A stretch of 64,000 nucleotides of DNA from Kineosporia babensis (GCF_021129305.1 NZ_JAJOMB010000001.1:736539-800538), one strand, 5' to 3'. Positions 43,797-53,134 are shown, numbered from the stretch's first letter. Numbers and translations: made by a program. Notes: a model not told the origin generated them from the letters alone.

Positions 43797-44056
43797 TCCC
43801 CGCCCGCCGGTAACCGTGTGTGCCCGCGAGTTTGCACGTGTCACATCTAACGGGCGGAAACGGCCCCGAAAGTATCGTGATGCGGACGACATCTCGTTCC
43901 GGGCGAGTGGGCCAACTACGATGGAATACGGATCCGTGCGGAGAGTTCGCCGCAGTCCCGGCCCACTCGGGCGCGCGCTGCGGGCGACCTCGTCCGGCAC
44001 AGGTCTCACCGGTACGCGGAATGTGTACTGCCATCGGGCTGGAAGGAGCGCCGGGC

Positions 44057-47000
44057 TTGTCCAACGCCACCCGGGGCACCGTCCTGGCGGGCCGGTACCG
44101 GCTCGAGGACAGGTACCACGCCAATACCGACTCGTCGGTCTGGCGAGCCGCCGACCTGACTCTCGACCGCCCGGTCACGGTGCGGGTGATGCGCCCGGGC
44201 CACCCCTACGCGGCCGATGTGGCCGACGCCGCCCGCCGGGCCGCCCTGATCGACGATCCGCGGCTGGTGCGGGTACTCGACGTGGGCTCCGACGGCGATG
44301 TCACCTTCATGGTCAGCAGCCACGTCGACGGCGACTCGCTGGCCACCCTGATCGAGCGCGCCCCGCTGGCTCCACCGGTGGTGCGGCGCATCGTCGGTGA
44401 GGTGGCCCAGGGGCTGCGCGGTGCGGCCGCCCGGGGTCTGCACCACCTGCGGCTGACCCCTCGTTCGGTGATCGTCTGCTACGACAACACGATCAAGATC
44501 AGCGGAGTGGCGGTCGAGGCAGCCGCGGCCGGGCTCGACCCGACCAGCGCCGCCCAGGCCACCCGGGTGGACGCGCTGGGCCTGATCGGGCTGCTCTACG
44601 CCGGGCTCACCGGGCGCTGGCCGCTGGGCGACACGGGCTTCCCGCCGGCGCCGCGGGCGAACGGCGGTGGCCCGATCGCCCCGACCGAGCTGGTCCCCGA
44701 CATCCCGGGTGACCTGAACCGGCTCTGCCTGCTCACGCTCGGCCCGATGGACAGCGGCCCGCACTCCCCGGCCGAGGTGGTCGGGATGCTGTCGCCGTGG
44801 CCCACCCCTGAAGAAGCTCCGCTGCGCTCGGCCACCCGTCCGCGGGACCCAGCCACGCCGGCCACCCCCAACCCGGCCCTGGTGATGCGCGGGCGTACCC
44901 CCGCTTCCGGTTTCCGGCCCGGCGGCCCGGTGACGTCGGGACCGACCGGCGCACCGGCGTCTCCCATCAGCAAACGCCCCGCGGCCCCCGCGCCGGCGTC
45001 CCCCGCCGCTTCTACCGAGGAAGATCCGGACCGCACCGTGGCCTCCTGGCCGCCCCCGAGCGGCGAACTGTTCGACCCCCGTCGACGCGACCGGCAGGAG
45101 GGAAACCCCGACCCGGACGCCACTTTGCCGCCCAGCGCAGGCAGCATGTTCGCCTCGCTGCGCCGCGACGAAGCCCCGCCGGCGCGAGCCGAGGCAGCAC
45201 CAGCGCGAGCCGAGGCAGCGCGGCCGATCGAACGACCGGACCAGCAGCTGAACCGCCGTCCGGCGACTTGGCCCAGCGGCGCCACCACGCAGCGGGCCGC
45301 GCAGCCACCGGCTGCGTCGGAGGACGTCACCCGTCCCGGGCAGGCGCGTCCTGGAGCCCCGGCCCAGCAGCCCACCGCCCAGCCGCGTTCCCGGCGTACC
45401 GCCTCGATGTTTCCCACCCCGAGCGTCGCCATAACGGGGTCGATGCCGCTGCCGCCGCGGGTGAAGACCAGCGAGCGCACCGATGCCCTGTTCGGCGAGG
45501 AGCAGCAGCAGAAGGCTCTGCCCGCGGCCGGCCCGCAGAACCCGTCGGCCCCCCAGCGTCAGCCCCAGCAGCCGCAACAGTCTCAGCAGCGGCCGCCGGC
45601 CCGGCCGCTGGAGGCTGCGCCCAGCCCGCAGCGGGCCGAGGGCCAGCAGTACCCGCCGATGGCAGCTCCGCTACGGCCCCAGCGTCCGCTGAGCAACCCG
45701 GCCGCCGCGGCCCGGCCTGCGCAGCAGCCCGCTTCATCCCAGCCGGAACCGCGGTCACAGAGCAACCGTCAGGCCCGCCGCACGGCTTCGCTCTTCCCCA
45801 CGCCCAGCGTGGCCATGACGGGGTCGATGCCGCTGCCGCCCCGGGGTCAGGCCCGGGGTCGGACCGAGGCGCTCTTCGGCGACATCGACCCGGCGGTGGA
45901 CACCCAGATCACCCCCGCGCCGCTGCAGGCCGTCGAGCGCGCCCAGCAGGCCGCCCAGCAGCGGGCCGCGCAGCAGCAGGCGGCCCGGACCGGACAGCCG
46001 TCCGCGCAGCCGCGCCGGCCCTCGCCGATCGCCCAGTTCGCCCAGCCGCCGCGCACCGACCAGTCGGCCAACCCGCTCGACAGCGGGCCGATCGTCACCG
46101 CCGCCGCGGCCCGTACCGCCGCCGGGATGCGGGCCGGCCGGCCCACCTCACGGCCCATCGAGGGGCCCGAAGCCGGTCAGCCCGAGCCGAACCCGGTGGC
46201 CCGGCCGATCGTGCCGGGAGCCGCGCCGTCCCTCTTCGCCTCACCCCACCTGTCCGCGGCCAACCCGACGGCCGGCCACCCGGCCGCGACCGGCCCGGGT
46301 GCCGGTGGTCCCGGGTTCGGCGACGCGCCCGCGAGTGGACTGGCATCGCCGCACGAGGCAGGCCAGCATGCCGGGATGGGTTCCGAGCGCGCGGCCGGTC
46401 CTGGACGTCACCGCGGACCGGCCGAGGGTCGCGCCCCGGCTGCCGCGAACTCCCGGCTGCCCTGGGAGGACGGCTGGTCGTCCAACCCGGGCGCGGCCAC
46501 CCCGCCCTCGCCCCTGGAGTCCAGCGGGCCGTTCCCGATCGTCATCCCGCCCGACGCCCCGCCGAAGGACCAGTCCCGCAAGGTGCTGATCGGCATCCTC
46601 GTGGTGTTCGTGGTGCTGCTGGTGCTGGCCGCCTGGTCGCTGCGCGGCCTGTTCGGCGGCACCGTGGACGCCGCCGGGGGCCCGCGCGAACAGGGCCCGG
46701 TCCTGACCACCGCGCCGGTCGCCAGCTCCACCGGCCCGGATCCGGAGACCAGCGCGGCCGTGGTCGAGCCGAGCGCCACCGAAGAGCCCGAGCCGATCGA
46801 GATCGTCACCGCTTCGGCCCTCGACCCGCAGGGTGACGGGGACGAGGACTCGGCCGCCGCCCCGCGCGCGGTGGACGGCGACGAGGACACCACCTGGCGC
46901 TCCGACCGCTACCAGAGCGCCTCGTTCGGCGGCCTGAAGAAGGGTCTGGGACTGGCGATCGAACTGCAGGCGGCCGCGGCGGTAAGCTCCGCTCAGATCG

Positions 47001-47221
47001 ATGTCGCCGGAACCGGGGGCAGCGTCCAGCTGCGCGCTGCCGACGAACCGGAGTACGAGGGATCGACCTCGCTGGGTTCGGGGTCGTTCGAGGACGGCAC
47101 GGTCACCGTCGACGCCAAGGACGACGTCGATCCCGCCAAGTACGTCATTGTGTGGTTCACCGAGCTCCCGGCAGTGGAGAGCGGGTACCGGATGGAAGTC
47201 TCCGAGGTGCGATTGACGTGA
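44057..47221 (+). CDS. Membrane pseudokinase with C-terminal discoidin-like domain (MviN/Rv3910-tail-like)
   Basis: 1054 residues from TTG 44057 (GGAAGGAG nine bases upstream). Residues 1-260 form a Ser/Thr kinase-like domain without catalytic residues: the VAxK lysine is Arg (VTVRVMRPG), HRD reads HLRLTP and DFG reads ISGV. A 580-residue Pro/Gln/Ala-rich linker follows, containing two copies of a 36-residue Thr/Ser/Pro motif (45392-45499 and 45776-45883). A TM helix at about 841-862 leads to a C-terminal beta domain (AVDGDEDTTWRSDRY, then FGGLKKGLGLAIEL), like the outside part of mycobacterial MviN. Probably a phospho-regulated partner of MurJ. Stop overlaps sigM (GTGA). Confidence 0.88.
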   Translation: MSNATRGTVLAGRYRLEDRYHANTDSSVWRAADLTLDRPVTVRVMRPGHPYAADVADAARRAALIDDPRLVRVLDVGSDGDVTFMVSSHVDGDSLATLIERAPLAPPVVRRIVGEVAQGLRGAAARGLHHLRLTPRSVIVCYDNTIKISGVAVEAAAAGLDPTSAAQATRVDALGLIGLLYAGLTGRWPLGDTGFPPAPRANGGGPIAPTELVPDIPGDLNRLCLLTLGPMDSGPHSPAEVVGMLSPWPTPEEAPLRSATRPRDPATPATPNPALVMRGRTPASGFRPGGPVTSGPTGAPASPISKRPAAPAPASPAASTEEDPDRTVASWPPPSGELFDPRRRDRQEGNPDPDATLPPSAGSMFASLRRDEAPPARAEAAPARAEAARPIERPDQQLNRRPATWPSGATTQRAAQPPAASEDVTRPGQARPGAPAQQPTAQPRSRRTASMFPTPSVAITGSMPLPPRVKTSERTDALFGEEQQQKALPAAGPQNPSAPQRQPQQPQQSQQRPPARPLEAAPSPQRAEGQQYPPMAAPLRPQRPLSNPAAAARPAQQPASSQPEPRSQSNRQARRTASLFPTPSVAMTGSMPLPPRGQARGRTEALFGDIDPAVDTQITPAPLQAVERAQQAAQQRAAQQQAARTGQPSAQPRRPSPIAQFAQPPRTDQSANPLDSGPIVTAAAARTAAGMRAGRPTSRPIEGPEAGQPEPNPVARPIVPGAAPSLFASPHLSAANPTAGHPAATGPGAGGPGFGDAPASGLASPHEAGQHAGMGSERAAGPGRHRGPAEGRAPAAANSRLPWEDGWSSNPGAATPPSPLESSGPFPIVIPPDAPPKDQSRKVLIGILVVFVVLLVLAAWSLRGLFGGTVDAAGGPREQGPVLTTAPVASSTGPDPETSAAVVEPSATEEPEPIEIVTASALDPQGDGDEDSAAAPRAVDGDEDTTWRSDRYQSASFGGLKKGLGLAIELQAAAAVSSAQIDVAGTGGSVQLRAADEPEYEGSTSLGSGSFEDGTVTVDAKDDVDPAKYVIVWFTELPAVESGYRMEVSEVRLT
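45392..45499 (+). repeat. 36-residue phospho-motif repeat, copy 1
   Basis: Reads RRTASMFPTPSVAITGSMPL... and ends ALFGE. Copy 2 has the same length with about 26 of 36 residues identical. Set within otherwise variable low-complexity linker, so conservation suggests function. Confidence 0.8.
45776..45883 (+). repeat. 36-residue phospho-motif repeat, copy 2
   Basis: Reads RRTASLFPTPSVAMTGSMPL... and ends ALFGD; exactly 108 bases, like copy 1, starting 384 bases downstream of it. Several Thr/Ser followed by Pro or hydrophobics could be PknB-type kinase sites read by an FHA domain. Confidence 0.8.
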
Positions 47222-47979
47222 GTGACGACGGCGAGGTCGACGACCGTCGCCTGATCGCCGCCCACCTCACCGGCGACCCGGACGCCTTCTCGACGATCGT
47301 CCGACGGCACGCCGACCGCCTCTGGGCCGTCGCTCTGCGCACCACGGGCGATCCGGAAGAGGCCGCCGACGCCGTGCAGGATGCGATGGTCTCGGCGCTG
47401 CGTTACGCCGACCACTATCGGGGCGACGCCGCGGTGAGTACCTGGCTGCACCGGATCGTGGTGAACGCGTCGCTGGACCGGTTGCGGCGGCGGGCGGCCC
47501 GGCCGAGCGTGCCGCTGGGCGAGCGTGATGTCGAGGCCGGTGGCGATCAGCACGCGGCCACCCTGGCCCGCCTGGATGTCCGGGCGGCCCTGGCGAAACT
47601 GCCCGAGGCCCAGCGGGTCGCCCTGGTCCTGGTCGACCTGGAAGACGTTCCGGTGGCCGAGGCGGCGCAGTTGCTGGGTGTGGCGGAAGGCACGGTGAAG
47701 TCCCGCTGCTCGCGGGCCCGGGTCGCCCTGGCGCAGTTGCTGCGCGGGGGCAGCGGTGCTGCGGCAGCGGCCCGGCCCGCAGGTCAGGGCCATGCCCAGC
47801 GTTCTGACCGGACCAGCCCGGCAGCCCCCGGATTCATCGGTGAGGCACGCCCGAGCCCGTACCGCAACGACCCGTACGAGGCCGAACCCGATCAGCGCAC
47901 GGGGAACCCCAGGGGCGGCGGCAACGTCAGATCGCAAGAGCCCCCGAGGGGACACAGCCGAGCAGGAGAAGGTTGGTGA
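47218..47979 (+). CDS. sigM: ECF RNA polymerase sigma factor SigM
   Basis: 253 residues from GTG 47218. Region 2 is DRLWAVALRTTGDPEEAADAVQDAMVSALRYADHYRG and STWLHRIVVNASLDRLRRR; region 4 is LPEAQRVALVLVDLEDVPVAEAAQLLGVAEGTVKSRCSRAR. The last 65 residues are a disordered extension beyond the usual ECF end. Controls an envelope-stress regulon in actinobacteria. It overlaps the pseudokinase stop and, by GTGA at 47976-47979, the anti-sigma start, so the pair is translationally coupled. Confidence 0.95.
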   Translation: MSDDGEVDDRRLIAAHLTGDPDAFSTIVRRHADRLWAVALRTTGDPEEAADAVQDAMVSALRYADHYRGDAAVSTWLHRIVVNASLDRLRRRAARPSVPLGERDVEAGGDQHAATLARLDVRAALAKLPEAQRVALVLVDLEDVPVAEAAQLLGVAEGTVKSRCSRARVALAQLLRGGSGAAAAARPAGQGHAQRSDRTSPAAPGFIGEARPSPYRNDPYEAEPDQRTGNPRGGGNVRSQEPPRGHSRAGEGW

Positions 47980-49427
47980 GCATGCCCGCGCATCCGGAGG
48001 ACGAGCTTCTGGCCGACCTCGCTGCCGATGTCCTGCCCATCGACGTGGCCCGGCAGGTCGAGACGCACGTGATGGGCTGTGCGCGGTGTTCCCAGGTACT
48101 GGCCGACGCCGAGAGCGTGCGCGCGATGCTGCGTCAGGCCCCGCCCGAGGCGATGCCGCGTGAGGTGCTGGGCCGGCTGGAACAGGCCTTCACCGCAGTC
48201 CGGCAGGGTCAGGAACCGCAGCCGATGCCCCGCCGTGCCCAGGCCGGCCCGATGCGGCGTGACTCCCGGGCCGCATCGGGTGCTCACACCGGCCCGCAGA
48301 CCCAGCGTCCGCGGTCCAAGCCCGGCCCGGAGCAGACCCAGCGTCCCCGTCAGAGCACGGGCCAGAACGCCGGACCGGAGCAGACTTCCTGGCCGCGGCC
48401 GAACCAGCAGTCCTCCCGACCGGAGCAGGAGACCACCCAGTGGCCCCGCCCCGGCCAGGAGCAGGATCCGGACCAGACGCAGCGCCCCCAGCAGCCGGTC
48501 CACTCCAACCCGCAGCGCCCGGCCGAACTGGACCGGAGCTCGCAGAACTCCTCCTCGTACCGCGTGCGCTCGTTCAAGCGCCAGGAGGCCGAGGACGCCT
48601 ACCCCGTCGACGGCCCGACCGCGCTGCACCCGGCGGTCCGTGACGACAACCACGACCCGGAGCTCACCCAGCCGGTGCGCAAGCGCCGCCGGGTGGCACC
48701 GGCCTCCGAGCAGCAGTCGGCGCTGAGCCAGATGACCCAGCAGATCCGCCCGGTGCGCGACAAGGGCCCGGCCAAGCTGACCCGGATGGACTCCACCCAG
48801 ACCATCCGGGTGCGCCGGCAGGCGATGGAGGAGCAGAAGGCCGACGTGCCTTCGCGCTGGCCGAAGATCTCTCCGGGGATCGCGGCCGCCGCTCTGCTGG
48901 TGATGGCCCTGGTCGGTGGCGTGGGCGCCTGGCAGGTACTCGGTGGCGGCGCGGGAGGAGACTCCGGCGAGGGGGCCTCCACAGCGGCCGGCAGCGCCGA
49001 CGCTGCGCCGATGATCACCTCGGTGCAGGAGACCGGCACGAAGTACCAGGAGGACGATCTGCCGGCCCAGATCGGCCAGCTGGTGAAACAGCGCAACGCG
49101 ACCCTGTCCACCGAGTCGGGCGACGCGTCCTCCAGTTCGTCCGAAGGCACCCTGAAAGCCCAAGAAAAGGACGAGGCGGCCGCCGAGGGCGGTGCCGTGG
49201 CGGACAACCAGTTGCTGAAGGACCCCGAGGCCCTGCAGGCCTGCCTGAAGGCGATCGACCGGGAGGGCACCCAACCGGTCGCCGTGGACCTGGCCACCTA
49301 CGACAACCGTGAGGCGGCATTGATCGTGCTGCCGGGTACGAGTGGTGGATACGACGTATGGATCGTGGCCAGAACCTGTCAACCTGGTGACGACGGCACC
49401 ATCGACGTGGTCGAAGTGAACTCGTGA
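47976..49427 (+). CDS. Membrane anti-sigma factor of SigM with zinc-binding (ZAS) motif
   Basis: 483 residues from GTG 47976 (AGGAGAAGG upstream, overlapping sigM's stop). The N-terminal anti-sigma domain has DVARQVETHVMGCARC, i.e. HxxxCxxC of the ZAS family. A long Pro/Gln/Arg linker (about 80-290; QTQRPRS, QDPDQTQRPQQP) leads to a TM helix at about 300-322 (ISPGIAAAALLVMALVGGVGAWQVL) and an extracellular domain of about 150 residues with two Cys (ACLKA and ARTCQP). It should hold SigM inactive at the membrane. Much longer than typical anti-sigmas because of the linker. Confidence 0.88.
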   Translation: MSMPAHPEDELLADLAADVLPIDVARQVETHVMGCARCSQVLADAESVRAMLRQAPPEAMPREVLGRLEQAFTAVRQGQEPQPMPRRAQAGPMRRDSRAASGAHTGPQTQRPRSKPGPEQTQRPRQSTGQNAGPEQTSWPRPNQQSSRPEQETTQWPRPGQEQDPDQTQRPQQPVHSNPQRPAELDRSSQNSSSYRVRSFKRQEAEDAYPVDGPTALHPAVRDDNHDPELTQPVRKRRRVAPASEQQSALSQMTQQIRPVRDKGPAKLTRMDSTQTIRVRRQAMEEQKADVPSRWPKISPGIAAAALLVMALVGGVGAWQVLGGGAGGDSGEGASTAAGSADAAPMITSVQETGTKYQEDDLPAQIGQLVKQRNATLSTESGDASSSSSEGTLKAQEKDEAAAEGGAVADNQLLKDPEALQACLKAIDREGTQPVAVDLATYDNREAALIVLPGTSGGYDVWIVARTCQPGDDGTIDVVEVNS

Positions 49428-49543
49428 GCCACCTCTGAGCTGGGGCTTTCTCAACTGCCTGCGCAAGCGCCGGGCCGGGAACACCACGATCACCGCGACG
49501 GTTGCAACAGCGAGCAGGCAATAGCCATGGACTTGGAGAAGAC

Positions 49544-50566
49544 GTGAGCGACGTCAGGAACGTCATCATCATCGGTTCGGGACCGGCGGGGTACACCGCG
49601 GCTCTCTACGCGGCCCGTGCGAACCTGAACCCCCTGGTCTTCGAGGGTTCGGTGACCTCCGGCGGCGCTCTGATGAACACCACCGAGGTGGAGAACTTCC
49701 CCGGTTTCCCGGAGGGCATCCAGGGCCCGGAGCTGATGGACAAGTTCCGCAGCCAGGCCGAGAAGTTCGGTGCCGAACTGATCCCGGACGACGTCACCTC
49801 CCTGCGCGCCGTCGGTGACCTCAAGGAGGTCAAGCTCCACGACGGCACCACCTACCTGGCCAAGGCCGTGATCCTGGCCACCGGGTCGGCCTACCGCGAG
49901 CTCGGCCTGCCGAAGGAGAAGGTGCTCTCCGGCCACGGCGTGAGCTGGTGCGCCACCTGTGACGGCTTCTTCTTCCGCGAGCAGGACATCGCCGTGGTCG
50001 GCGGCGGCGACTCCGCGCTCGAGGAGGCCACCTTCCTGACCCGGTTCGCCAAGACGGTCACGGTGGTCCACCGCCGCGACTCGCTGCGCGCCTCCAAGAT
50101 CATGCAGGAGCGCGCCACGGCCAACCCGAAGATCCGCTGGGCCTGGAACAGCGAGGTGGTGGACATCCACGGTGACGCGAAGGTCTCCGGCGTGCGGCTG
50201 CGGGACACCGTGACCGGCGAGGAGCGCGACCTGGACATCACCGGCCTGTTCGTGGCGATCGGCCACGACCCGCGCACCGACCTGATCAAGGGCCAGCTGG
50301 AGCTGGACGACGCGGGCTACATCAAGGTCGAGGGCCGTTCCTCGCGAACCAGCGTGGCCGGGGTCTTCGCCTGCGGTGACGTGGTCGACCACGAGTACCA
50401 GCAGGCCATCACCGCCGCCGCCTCCGGCACCACGGCCGCCCTGGACGCCGAGCGCTTCCTCGCCGCCCTGGACGACGTGCAGTCCGGCCTGGACAACGGC
50501 GCGCAGGCGAGCGCGGCCAAGGAGCGCACCGAGACGGTCGCCAACTGGAGTTCCGTGGTCCACTGA
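49544..50566 (+). CDS. trxB: Thioredoxin reductase
   Basis: 340 residues from GTG 49544 (TTGGAGAAGAC upstream). FAD domain [16 protein letters not shown], redox centre WCATCDG (CATC), NADPH domain [15 protein letters not shown] with [10 protein letters not shown], and [21 protein letters not shown] near the end. Uses NADPH to reduce TrxA, encoded next. A C-terminal extension of about 25 residues follows the usual end. The frame opens at 49502 but the family start fits 49544. Confidence 0.96.
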   Translation: MSDVRNVIIIGSGPAGYTAALYAARANLNPLVFEGSVTSGGALMNTTEVENFPGFPEGIQGPELMDKFRSQAEKFGAELIPDDVTSLRAVGDLKEVKLHDGTTYLAKAVILATGSAYRELGLPKEKVLSGHGVSWCATCDGFFFREQDIAVVGGGDSALEEATFLTRFAKTVTVVHRRDSLRASKIMQERATANPKIRWAWNSEVVDIHGDAKVSGVRLRDTVTGEERDLDITGLFVAIGHDPRTDLIKGQLELDDAGYIKVEGRSSRTSVAGVFACGDVVDHEYQQAITAAASGTTAALDAERFLAALDDVQSGLDNGAQASAAKERTETVANWSSVVH

Positions 50567-50575
50567 GACCGCTGC

Positions 50576-50602
50576 GACGGGCCCGCAACTCGCGGGCCCG
50601 TC
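50576..50602. terminator. Hairpin between trxB and trxA
   Basis: GACGGGCCCGC pairs with GCGGGCCCGTC (11 bp, loop AACTC), followed by TT then C-rich sequence. May attenuate or separate trxB and trxA transcription. Confidence 0.7.
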
Positions 50603-50711
50603 TTCCCCGGCGCAGGCTCGCGCCTGGGGCATCATCGTCCGGGCCGTCGCTTCGCCACGGACCTGATACTGCTGAAATTGCTTGACCGCCCGCCACTTTC
50701 GAGGAGAACCA

Positions 50712-51047
50712 ATGGCTGACACGACGAACGCACCCAAGGCCGTGACGGACGCGACGTTCGATGCCGAGGTGCTGAAGTCCGACAAGCCGGTGCTGGTCGA
50801 CTTCTGGGCCCCGTGGTGCGGCCCGTGCCTGCAGGTGGCCCCGGTCCTGGCCGAGATCGCCGCGGCGCACCCGGAGATCACCGTGGTGAAGGTGAACACC
50901 GACGAGAACCCCAAGGTGGCCTCGTCCTACGGCATCACCTCGATCCCGACGCTGAACGTGTACCAGGGCGGGGAGCTGGTGAAGTCGATCATCGGGGCGA
51001 AGCCGAAGCCGATCCTGCTCCGCGAACTGGCCGACTTCCTGAACTGA
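50712..51047 (+). CDS. trxA: Thioredoxin
   Basis: 111 residues from ATG 50712 with GAGGAG five bases before. Active site [13 protein letters not shown], then [26 protein letters not shown] with the cis-Pro. Protein disulfide reductant of the cytoplasm. cwlM starts 11 bases downstream, so these are cotranscribed. Confidence 0.97.
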   Translation: MADTTNAPKAVTDATFDAEVLKSDKPVLVDFWAPWCGPCLQVAPVLAEIAAAHPEITVVKVNTDENPKVASSYGITSIPTLNVYQGGELVKSIIGAKPKPILLRELADFLN

Positions 51048-51058
51048 TCCGCCTCCCG

Positions 51059-52261
51059 ATGGTGAGTTCTTCCCCCCGCCATCCCTCGGCCGCTCCGGAC
51101 CTGCCCACGCTGATGGGCCGGGCCGGGGCGGGCCGTCCGCTGCGTCTGGGTGACACCGGGGACCTCGTCCCGGTGCTGCGGGCGCTGCTCATTCGCGCCG
51201 GAGCCCTGTTGCCCGGTGCCAGTACCGACCAGGAATCCCACTTCGACCCCGGCCTGGACGCTGCCGTACGTGGTTTCCAGCAGGACCGCGGACTGGTGGC
51301 CGACGGGATTGTCGGTCCGCAGACTGCGCTGGCTCTGGACGGTGCCCGCTGGCGGCTGGGTGACCGGACGTTGCTGCTCACGGCCGGCCACTGGATGCGT
51401 GGAGACGACGTGTCGGCGCTCCAGGAGCGGATGGTCGTCCTAGGTATGCACGCCGGCCCGGTAGACGGCATCTTCGGCCCCGCCACCGAGTCTTCGCTCC
51501 GCGAGCTGCAGCGTGGCCTGGGGCTGCCCGCAGACGGTATCTGCGGGCGTCCTACGTTCACCGCTCTTGGCGCCCTGGGGCGTTCGGTCTCCGGCGGAGA
51601 CGCCTGGGCGCTGCGCTCGCGCGGATCGGTAGCCATGGCGGGCGTCAGCCTGGCCGGGAAAACCGTGGTGCTCGACCCGGGCTCCGACCGTACGCCGGGA
51701 GTGGACGGGGTGACCGAGGCCGCCGTGGCGTACGACGTCGCGCTACGCCTGGCCGATCGGCTCTCCGCCGTGGGTGCCCGGGTGCGCCTGACACGCGAGC
51801 CCGACCAGGACATCAGCGCCGAGGACCGGGCCGCCCTGGCCGAGTCCGAGAGCGCCGATCTGGTGATCAGCCTGACCACCGAACGGCATCACAACCCCGT
51901 GGCCTCGGGCGTGGCCACGTACTACTGGGGTGGCGGACGGGTCGGGCAGCACTCCGAGGTCGGCCAGCGCCTGGCGCAGCTGATGCAGCGGGAGATCACG
52001 GCCCGCACGGCGCTGCTGGACTGCCGCAGCCACCCCTGCTCGTACGACCCGGTACGGCTGACTCGCATGCCTGCCGTGATTCTGGCGCTGGGGTACCTGA
52101 CCAGCCCGCAGGATGCCGGGCATCTGGGGGACGCGGATTTCCGCGCCCAGGTGGCGGAGGCGATGCTGTTCGCCGTGCAGCGGCTCTACCTGGCGGAGAA
52201 CGATGCCGACACCGGCACGCTGAAACTCAGCGACGTACAAGCTTTCGCGCGACAGCGCTGA
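51059..52261 (+). CDS. cwlM: CwlM-like peptidoglycan regulator (amidase fold without metal site)
   Basis: 400 residues. Two N-terminal peptidoglycan-binding repeats (LRLGDTGDLVPVLRALL, VRGFQQDRGLVADGIVGPQT; then MRGDDVSALQERMVVLG, PVDGIFGPAT) are followed by an Amidase_3 fold. Zinc ligands are lost: the usual DPGHGG is DPGSDR, and the usual ISIHAN is ISLTTE. The acid in TEAAVAYDVALRLADRL remains. No signal peptide is seen. This fits mycobacterial CwlM, an inactive, cytoplasmic phosphoprotein that activates MurA, and sits after trxA as there. ATG 51059 lacks a strong ribosome site and GTG 51062 is next to it. Confidence 0.88.
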   Translation: MVSSSPRHPSAAPDLPTLMGRAGAGRPLRLGDTGDLVPVLRALLIRAGALLPGASTDQESHFDPGLDAAVRGFQQDRGLVADGIVGPQTALALDGARWRLGDRTLLLTAGHWMRGDDVSALQERMVVLGMHAGPVDGIFGPATESSLRELQRGLGLPADGICGRPTFTALGALGRSVSGGDAWALRSRGSVAMAGVSLAGKTVVLDPGSDRTPGVDGVTEAAVAYDVALRLADRLSAVGARVRLTREPDQDISAEDRAALAESESADLVISLTTERHHNPVASGVATYYWGGGRVGQHSEVGQRLAQLMQREITARTALLDCRSHPCSYDPVRLTRMPAVILALGYLTSPQDAGHLGDADFRAQVAEAMLFAVQRLYLAENDADTGTLKLSDVQAFARQR

Positions 52262-52276
52262 GTGCTTCTTACGGGG

Positions 52277-52301
52277 GCCCCTCACCATTGCGGTGAGGGG
52301 C
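52277..52301. terminator. Bidirectional terminator after cwlM
   Basis: GCCCCTCACC pairs with GGTGAGGGGC around ATTGC. Lies between cwlM and the convergent GNAT gene. Confidence 0.83.
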
Positions 52302-52326
52302 TCTCTTGCTTGGGGACGTCTGTGGC

Positions 52327-52989
52327 TTACCTGGCGATGCTGGTGCCGGAAAGCGCGGGGAGACGAACCGTTCCGAGAATCTGCTCCAGGGCCAGCTCGA
52401 CGTCCTCCCGCCACGAGATCGCCGTCTTGAGCTCAAGCCGCAGCCGGGGGAAGCGATGGTGCTGACGTACCGTCTTGAAGCCGACCGCGGTGAGCAGATC
52501 GGCCGGCACGAGACACGACGCCTGCTCCTTGTCCTCGTGCCTGGGGTCGGCCGACATCCCGCCCCCGGCGGTCAGCCCGAACGCTTCCAGCGCCCGTACC
52601 CCGCGTCGGCTGAGGTCTTTGGCGGTGGCCTGCAGCAGCATCCGGGCCAGGCCGGCGCCGGCGAACTGGGGCAGTACCCGCGCCGTCATCAGCAGTACGG
52701 CGTCCCCGCTCACCGGGGATGTCGGGAACTCCAGGGCTCGCGGCACCAGGGCCGGCGGGGCGTAGGTGACGAAACCGGCGGGCTGATCGTCCACGTAGGC
52801 GACCCGGCCGCACGACCCCCACTCCAGCAGCGTCCCGGAGATCCACGCCTCCTTCTCGAACCCGGTGTCCCCGGCCTGCCGGGCCTGTTTCGCCGCCAGC
52901 GGGTCGAGTTCCCAGGTGACACAACGCCGGCACGTACTCGGAAGGTCCGAGAGATTGTCCAGCGTGAGCGGTGCGAGCCTCCGGCTCAT
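52327..52989 (-). CDS. GNAT-family N-acetyltransferase-like protein
   Basis: 220 residues. The acetyl-CoA part is DAVLLMTARVLPQFAGAGLARMLLQATAKDLSRRGVRALEAFG, close to the QxxGxG/A loop. An N-terminal Cys pair (STCRRCVTWEL) and a later CLV near the substrate side suggest metal or redox features. The same gene lies between cwlM and the ParB region in mycobacteria and Streptomyces. Acceptor unknown. Start ATG 52989. Confidence 0.82.
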   Translation of the reverse strand: MSRRLAPLTLDNLSDLPSTCRRCVTWELDPLAAKQARQAGDTGFEKEAWISGTLLEWGSCGRVAYVDDQPAGFVTYAPPALVPRALEFPTSPVSGDAVLLMTARVLPQFAGAGLARMLLQATAKDLSRRGVRALEAFGLTAGGGMSADPRHEDKEQASCLVPADLLTAVGFKTVRQHHRFPRLRLELKTAISWREDVELALEQILGTVRLPALSGTSIAR

Positions 52990-53119
52990 CCAATGGCTCC
53001 TGCGGCGGTGATCGGAACTGGTCAGGTCGGTCAGGGACCGGTCGCGACAATATGTCGACCGGAAAAGATCGTAGGCCTCACAGGCGTATCCCGTGAATAC
53101 GTCATGCAGTTACTTTCCC

Positions 53120-53134
53120 GTTACTGAACGTAAC
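53120..53134. promoter_or_regulatory. Small palindrome upstream of the aminotransferase gene
   Basis: GTTAC-tgaac-GTAAC, a perfect 5-bp dyad, 78 bases before the start of the aminotransferase gene. Possible operator; nothing else is evident between 52990 and 53212. Confidence 0.3.

Noticed and set aside
43797..44056. SigM-type (GGAAC/CGTC) promoter before the pseudokinase
   Set aside because: GGAAAC and CGT are present near 43857-43882, but the spacing is about 14 bases instead of 16-17, so I do not call it.
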